Shown piece by piece: positions 5,401 through 7,881 of a stretch of DNA of 7,881 nucleotides. Every line of letters starts with the position of its first letter. The first letter of the stretch is position 1. The stretch comes from JADFOB01 sp964651325 (lineage in GTDB: Bacteria > Planctomycetota > Phycisphaerae > UBA1845): contig CAZYXP010000179.1 of assembly GCA_964651325.1 (NCBI GenBank), forward strand, positions 1 through 7,881. Direction: 5' to 3'. The notes under the pieces were generated by a model. It made no database searches. It was given only the letters and a program-made list of their open reading frames with translations, and was not told where the DNA came from. Made by a program: the position numbers and the translations under genes.

Positions 5401-6636
5401 ATGACGGGCAACCACCTAACGGCTGCGGGCCTGACGATCTTCTGTGTACTTCTGGGCGTGGCAGGGTGCAACAACACCCCCGCGGGCGATGCAACTCTAT
5501 CATCCACTGTCATTGGCGGATGCGGCGGTGAGACCTGCCTGGCCGATGAATTGTGTGTCGAGAGTCAATGCGTTGCGATTGTGGATGTTGCCTCGGTGTC
5601 GTCAACCGATATTGGCGGATGCGGCGGCGACACCTGCATGGCCGATGAACTGTGTATTGCGGATCAGTGCGTCGCGCTCGATCCCTGCCACACGGTGATC
5701 TGCGACGCCGGACTCACCTGTGTTCGAGGTCAATGCCTGGACATCGATCTCTGCGAACTGCTGACCTGTGCGGTCGATGAGACCTGCGAAAACGGCGCGT
5801 GCGTGGCGCCCGCCTCCATGCTTAGCGCATGTGCCGGGGTGCTCTGTAGCGTTGGCGAAATCTGCGCCGAGGGGATTTGCTTCCCCATTGATCCGTGCTT
5901 TCAGCTCAATTGTCCAACCGGCCAGACCTGCGTCCAAGGCCAATGCCTGCAGCTCGATATGTGCGCGTTCACGCAGTGTTCTTCGGGATTCACCTGTTCC
6001 AATGGCGTCTGCGTGGCGGAGGATGTCTGCGCCGGTGTGACGTGCGGCGCTGGCGAAGTCTGTGTGGCCGGCACCTGTTTCGCGGCCGACCCCTGCGCGG
6101 CCGTCACCTGCGTTGGCGGTGAAACGTGTGTCAACGGCACGTGCGTGGCCATCGACCCCTGCAGCTCAGTCGCTTGCAATCCCGGTGAAACCTGCGTGGG
6201 TGGGGTCTGCGTCACGTCGGATCCATGTGCCAACATCACGTGTGGCGGCGGTGAAACGTGCATTGGCGGCGTCTGTGTGGTCGTCGATCCGTGCGCCAAC
6301 GTCAATTGTGCCCAGAACGAAGCGTGTGTCGATGGCGTCTGCATCGTGGTGGATCCGTGTGCGAACGTCAATTGTGCCCAGAACGAAGCGTGTGTCGATG
6401 GCGTCTGTGTTCCGAATAACGACCCCGTCGAGGCGGGCAGAGTCCTATTCCTACAATGGGGCTGCGGGGCCTGCCACGGTAGCAACGCCCAGGGAACGGG
6501 GGCCGGGCCGAACATCGTGGGCAAGGGTGCCAACAAAGTGTGGGACAAAGTCCGAGGTATTGGCCATCCCATTACCATACCTGGCGCGACCCAGCAGGAA
6601 GCCAGCGACATCGCCGCGTGGCTCCAATCCTTGTAG
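5401..6636 (+). CDS. Lipoprotein with Cys4 tandem repeats and a C-terminal cytochrome c domain
   Basis: A 411-residue product. Residues 1-22 are a signal peptide (hydrophobic core LTAAGLTIFCVLLGV) ending in the lipobox VAGC (20-23), so a lipid-anchored mature protein is predicted outside the cytoplasmic membrane. Residues 41-336 are thirteen repeats of about 22 residues with the pattern C-x4-C-x5-C-x4-C, mostly separated by x5, typically DPCANVTCGGGETCVNGVCV: 52 repeat cysteines, probably disulfide-paired into a rod-like stalk. Residues 342-411 are a small class I-like c-type cytochrome: heme attachment motif CGACH (355-359), AGPNIVG (368-374) and a C-terminal helix ASDIAAWLQSL. No Met follows the heme motif. 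The usual Met-Pro position reads ITIPG, so His389 or nothing may be the sixth ligand. The inferred job is electron transfer or redox sensing held away from the membrane by the stalk. The partner is unknown. The gene stands alone, with a structured upstream region. Confidence 0.94.
   Translation: MTGNHLTAAGLTIFCVLLGVAGCNNTPAGDATLSSTVIGGCGGETCLADELCVESQCVAIVDVASVSSTDIGGCGGDTCMADELCIADQCVALDPCHTVICDAGLTCVRGQCLDIDLCELLTCAVDETCENGACVAPASMLSACAGVLCSVGEICAEGICFPIDPCFQLNCPTGQTCVQGQCLQLDMCAFTQCSSGFTCSNGVCVAEDVCAGVTCGAGEVCVAGTCFAADPCAAVTCVGGETCVNGTCVAIDPCSSVACNPGETCVGGVCVTSDPCANITCGGGETCIGGVCVVVDPCANVNCAQNEACVDGVCIVVDPCANVNCAQNEACVDGVCVPNNDPVEAGRVLFLQWGCGACHGSNAQGTGAGPNIVGKGANKVWDKVRGIGHPITIPGATQQEASDIAAWLQSL
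5521..6408 (+). repeat. Thirteen tandem 66-bp coding repeats (22-residue Cys4 units)
   Basis: Units begin near residues 41, 74, 96, 118, 144, 166, 188, 210, 232, 254, 276, 298 and 320 (first Cys of each). Most are spaced exactly 22 residues. Unit 1 to 2 is 33 and unit 4 to 5 is 26 because of inserted linkers. The DP before the first Cys is conserved in the later units. Units 1-2 instead begin GGCGG, and are close relatives of each other at DNA level (shared ATTGGCGGATGCGGCGG). Repeat number is likely to vary between strains. Confidence 0.92.
6286..6417 (+). repeat. Recent 66-bp tandem duplication (repeat units 12 and 13)
   Basis: The units at 6286-6351 and 6352-6417 are nearly identical. Positions 6298-6341 and 6364-6407 match over 44 consecutive bases, including synonymous sites. 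The earlier units differ from each other at many such sites, so this copy is young or recently homogenised. Confidence 0.9.
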
Positions 6637-6927
6637 CGGCCTCGAGTTGATCGCAGGCCTTCAGGCTCGCGAGCGCTTGCTCGTAAGGCATTGGCCCTCG
6701 GCCGATGCACGGTGCCCCATCCTTTTCCGTGCGAAGAGGGTGGGGTACTTAGGTATAGAAGGGGTACGTGTGCGATCCGCCGCACTCATGCGACTTGCCT
6801 GAAGCGCTGCCATCGCGCGCAAGACTGGTAGCGATCACTCGATCAGGGCTCATTCTTGCCGTCCATCGACCGTACTGAAGGCGCGGCACTCCGACGGTTG
6901 GCCGAGAAGCCCTTGCGCCGCTCGTTG
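6637..6927. other. Convergent intergenic region
   Basis: No gene is seen in about 290 bp between two convergent genes. Several dyads occur: GGCCT/AGGCC (6638-6642 and 6655-6659) directly after the plus stop, the palindrome GCTCGCGAGC near 6665-6674, GCACGG/CCGTGC (6707-6712 and 6727-6732), and CCCCATCC/GGGTGGGG with one G-U pair (6715-6722 and 6738-6745). None is followed by a T-tract, so no clear factor-independent terminator can be called for either gene. The last two stems overlap and exclude each other. Confidence 0.5.
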
Positions 6928-7578
6928 CTAGAACCGCTCGCCGTTTAGAATCTTGACCATGTGATCCATGACCGCGTGATCCTCAATGGACGCGATAATG
7001 GATATGCCGTCACTAGCGTCAGACACTTCCAGGGTTAGATCGGCCTGCCCCAGGAGCTGGCTCAGCTTGTGGCTCTTTTCTGGGTGGAGGCGATAGGTTC
7101 GCTCGATCCGATCCCGGACGGAATAGGCCTGCTTCCATGAGCGGTTGAAGCCGTCGCCTGTGTGTTCGGCTCGAGACAGAATCCCGGCCAGGGCGACAAG
7201 GGTGTCCACTTCTTCCGCCGATCCGCGCACGTTGATACGCCCGTCGTCCCAGCCCACGACGACATGGACGTCCCGCGGGGCGAGAAGATTGTACAGCGCT
7301 CGGGACTTGGATTCGTCCAGATCGATCATCCGGTGCGACGACTGCTGGAAGACTCGATTGAGCAGCCGGGGCCCAAGACTGGCCACTTTTGAAAGCACTC
7401 TCGGCGGCCGGGTCGCAACGAGCCAGATACCGATTACCGCCACAAGCACAAAGAGCCCGCTTCGATGCGGCAGGCGCGGGTATCGCCCGGCAGCGGTATG
7501 CAGCCCCGTCCCGCACGCCCCACAAAACCGCGCCCGAGCGGGGTTGTCTTGGTGACATTTTGGACAGACTGGATTCAT
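6928..7578 (-). CDS. Zinc-ribbon, single-pass membrane protein with a duplicated C-terminal domain
   Basis: A 216-residue product from the ATG at 7578. The N-terminus is a zinc ribbon with Cys5, Cys8, Cys19 and Cys22 (CPKCHQ then FCGACG). One transmembrane helix follows, LFVLVAVIGIWLVA (42-55), preceded by positive residues. By the positive-inside rule the ribbon is cytoplasmic and the rest lies outside, although this is a prediction. Residues 84-134 and 161-211 look like two copies of one alpha/beta unit: both start with a short strand, then xKSxxLxxLL, a Val-rich strand, a DG turn, a strand, a Glu-containing helix and end in IL. The resemblance to small ferredoxin-like modules of secretin or STN type is only an impression. 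No strong Shine-Dalgarno is seen upstream. The function is unknown. It is convergent with the cytochrome gene and divergent from lepA. Confidence 0.9.
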   Translation of the reverse strand: MNPVCPKCHQDNPARARFCGACGTGLHTAAGRYPRLPHRSGLFVLVAVIGIWLVATRPPRVLSKVASLGPRLLNRVFQQSSHRMIDLDESKSRALYNLLAPRDVHVVVGWDDGRINVRGSAEEVDTLVALAGILSRAEHTGDGFNRSWKQAYSVRDRIERTYRLHPEKSHKLSQLLGQADLTLEVSDASDGISIIASIEDHAVMDHMVKILNGERF

Positions 7579-7616
7579 GAACGATTACTACCAGGACCAA
7601 TAATTCTTGCGCACGC

Positions 7617-7622
7617 ACTATA
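7617..7622 (-). promoter_or_regulatory. Possible -10 box of the zinc-ribbon gene
   Basis: TATAGT on minus lies 38 bp before the ATG at 7578. No good -35 hexamer is present at 16-18 bp. The perfect 10-bp palindrome CCACGCGTGG (7628-7637) sits in the would-be spacer and could bind a regulator. Confidence 0.3.
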
Positions 7623-7627
7623 GTTTA

Positions 7628-7637
7628 CCACGCGTGG
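7628..7637. promoter_or_regulatory. Perfect palindrome in the zinc-ribbon/lepA divergent region
   Basis: CCACGCGTGG is self-complementary over 10 bp and lies directly upstream of the possible -10 of the minus gene. Candidate operator. A 10-bp palindrome can occur by chance in GC-rich DNA. Confidence 0.25.
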
Positions 7638-7770
7638 CCAAGGATGCGGATATAGATTCCGTCGATGTTTGTAAGAGGCTGTGGCGGCGGCGGGCTGGCG
7701 ACCCCTATTCTGCCACGTCTTCCGCTGGGAATGGGTCTTCCCGCGCGTATCCACGTTCAACCGTCTTTAC

Positions 7771-7798
7771 TATACTACGGGGCTCGGATCGCGAGCCC
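7771..7798 (+). promoter_or_regulatory. Possible -10 box followed by a 7-bp GC hairpin in the lepA leader
   Basis: TATACT (7771-7776) is a good -10 hexamer without a recognisable -35. Four bases later GGGCTCG (7780-7786) and CGAGCCC (7792-7798) form a perfect stem with loop GATCG. If transcription starts near 7783 the stem would lie at the extreme 5' end of the transcript, about 50 bp ahead of the lepA start. Confidence 0.35.
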
Positions 7799-7846
7799 GT
7801 GTGCCGGGATCGTGGGATTGCATCGTCGGGAGGAAATCGATCGTTC

Positions 7847-7881
7847 ATGGCGGACCTTAGCTTAATTCGCAATTTCAGCAT
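7847..7881 (+). CDS. lepA: LepA (elongation factor 4), first 11 codons, cut by the window edge
   Basis: Only MADLSLIRNFS plus the first two bases (AT) of the next codon are visible. LepA proteins begin with a few variable residues followed by IRNFSIIAHIDHGKST, so the visible LIRNFS with an AT-starting codon (Ile) fits exactly. LepA is a ribosome-associated translational GTPase of the EF-G family. Its G1 motif would start just past the edge. GGGAGG (7828-7833) lies upstream with a rather long 13-base spacing, and an in-frame GTG at 7799 exists but would add 16 residues not expected in the family. The identification rests on this very short match and is therefore not certain. Confidence 0.72.
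   Translation, partial: MADLSLIRNFS

Noticed and set aside
6715..6745. Stem CCCCATCC/GGGTGGGG as a terminator for the convergent genes
   Set aside because: It has a 15-nt loop, one G-U pair, a competing stem and no T-tract on either strand.
5901..6785. 294-codon minus-strand frame with THVSPPTQVTAAQGS-like repeats
   Set aside because: It lies antisense to the Cys4-repeat gene. Its repeats are the mirror image of the 22-residue plus-strand units, and it has no signal, domain or ribosome binding site. The plus frame has a signal peptide, lipobox and CXXCH motif and is the real gene.

Overview
The window is a GC-rich bacterial chromosome segment that most resembles a planctomycete, possibly an uncultured Phycisphaerae-like lineage. 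This is an inference from gene content only: a cluster of very small exported Cys-containing proteins, a membrane-anchored zinc-ribbon protein, a lipoprotein cytochrome and weak Shine-Dalgarno signals at several genes. No rRNA, tRNA, CRISPR array, transposase or insertion sequence was recognised.

Layout, left to right. Positions 1-327 (minus) hold the N-terminal part of a secreted Lys/Ala-rich protein that runs off the left edge. A gene-poor stretch of about 470 bp with several hairpins follows. Positions 796-2991 (minus) encode a complete Ski2-like DEAD/DEAH-box superfamily 2 helicase. A 279-bp gap with an imperfect direct repeat separates it from three small minus-strand genes (3271-3489, 3524-3844, 3971-4240). 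Each encodes a protein of about 70-110 residues with an N-terminal export signal and cysteines, and they probably form one transcription unit. A region of about 1.1 kb (4241-5400) without a convincing gene follows. It contains an AT-rich patch and, close to the next gene, three hairpins in a row.

On the plus strand, 5401-6636 encodes a lipoprotein built of thirteen 22-residue Cys4 repeats followed by a C-terminal one-heme cytochrome c domain. This is the most distinctive gene of the window. Convergent to it, 6928-7578 (minus) encodes a zinc-ribbon, single-pass membrane protein whose C-terminal half appears to be an internal duplication. At the right edge, 7847 onward on the plus strand is the first 35 bp of a gene whose N-terminus matches LepA (elongation factor 4).

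The genes do not form an obvious pathway. Four of them encode predicted exported or lipid-anchored proteins, three of these Cys-rich, so the segment may concern the cell envelope. The helicase and lepA are RNA or translation housekeeping functions that happen to flank it.
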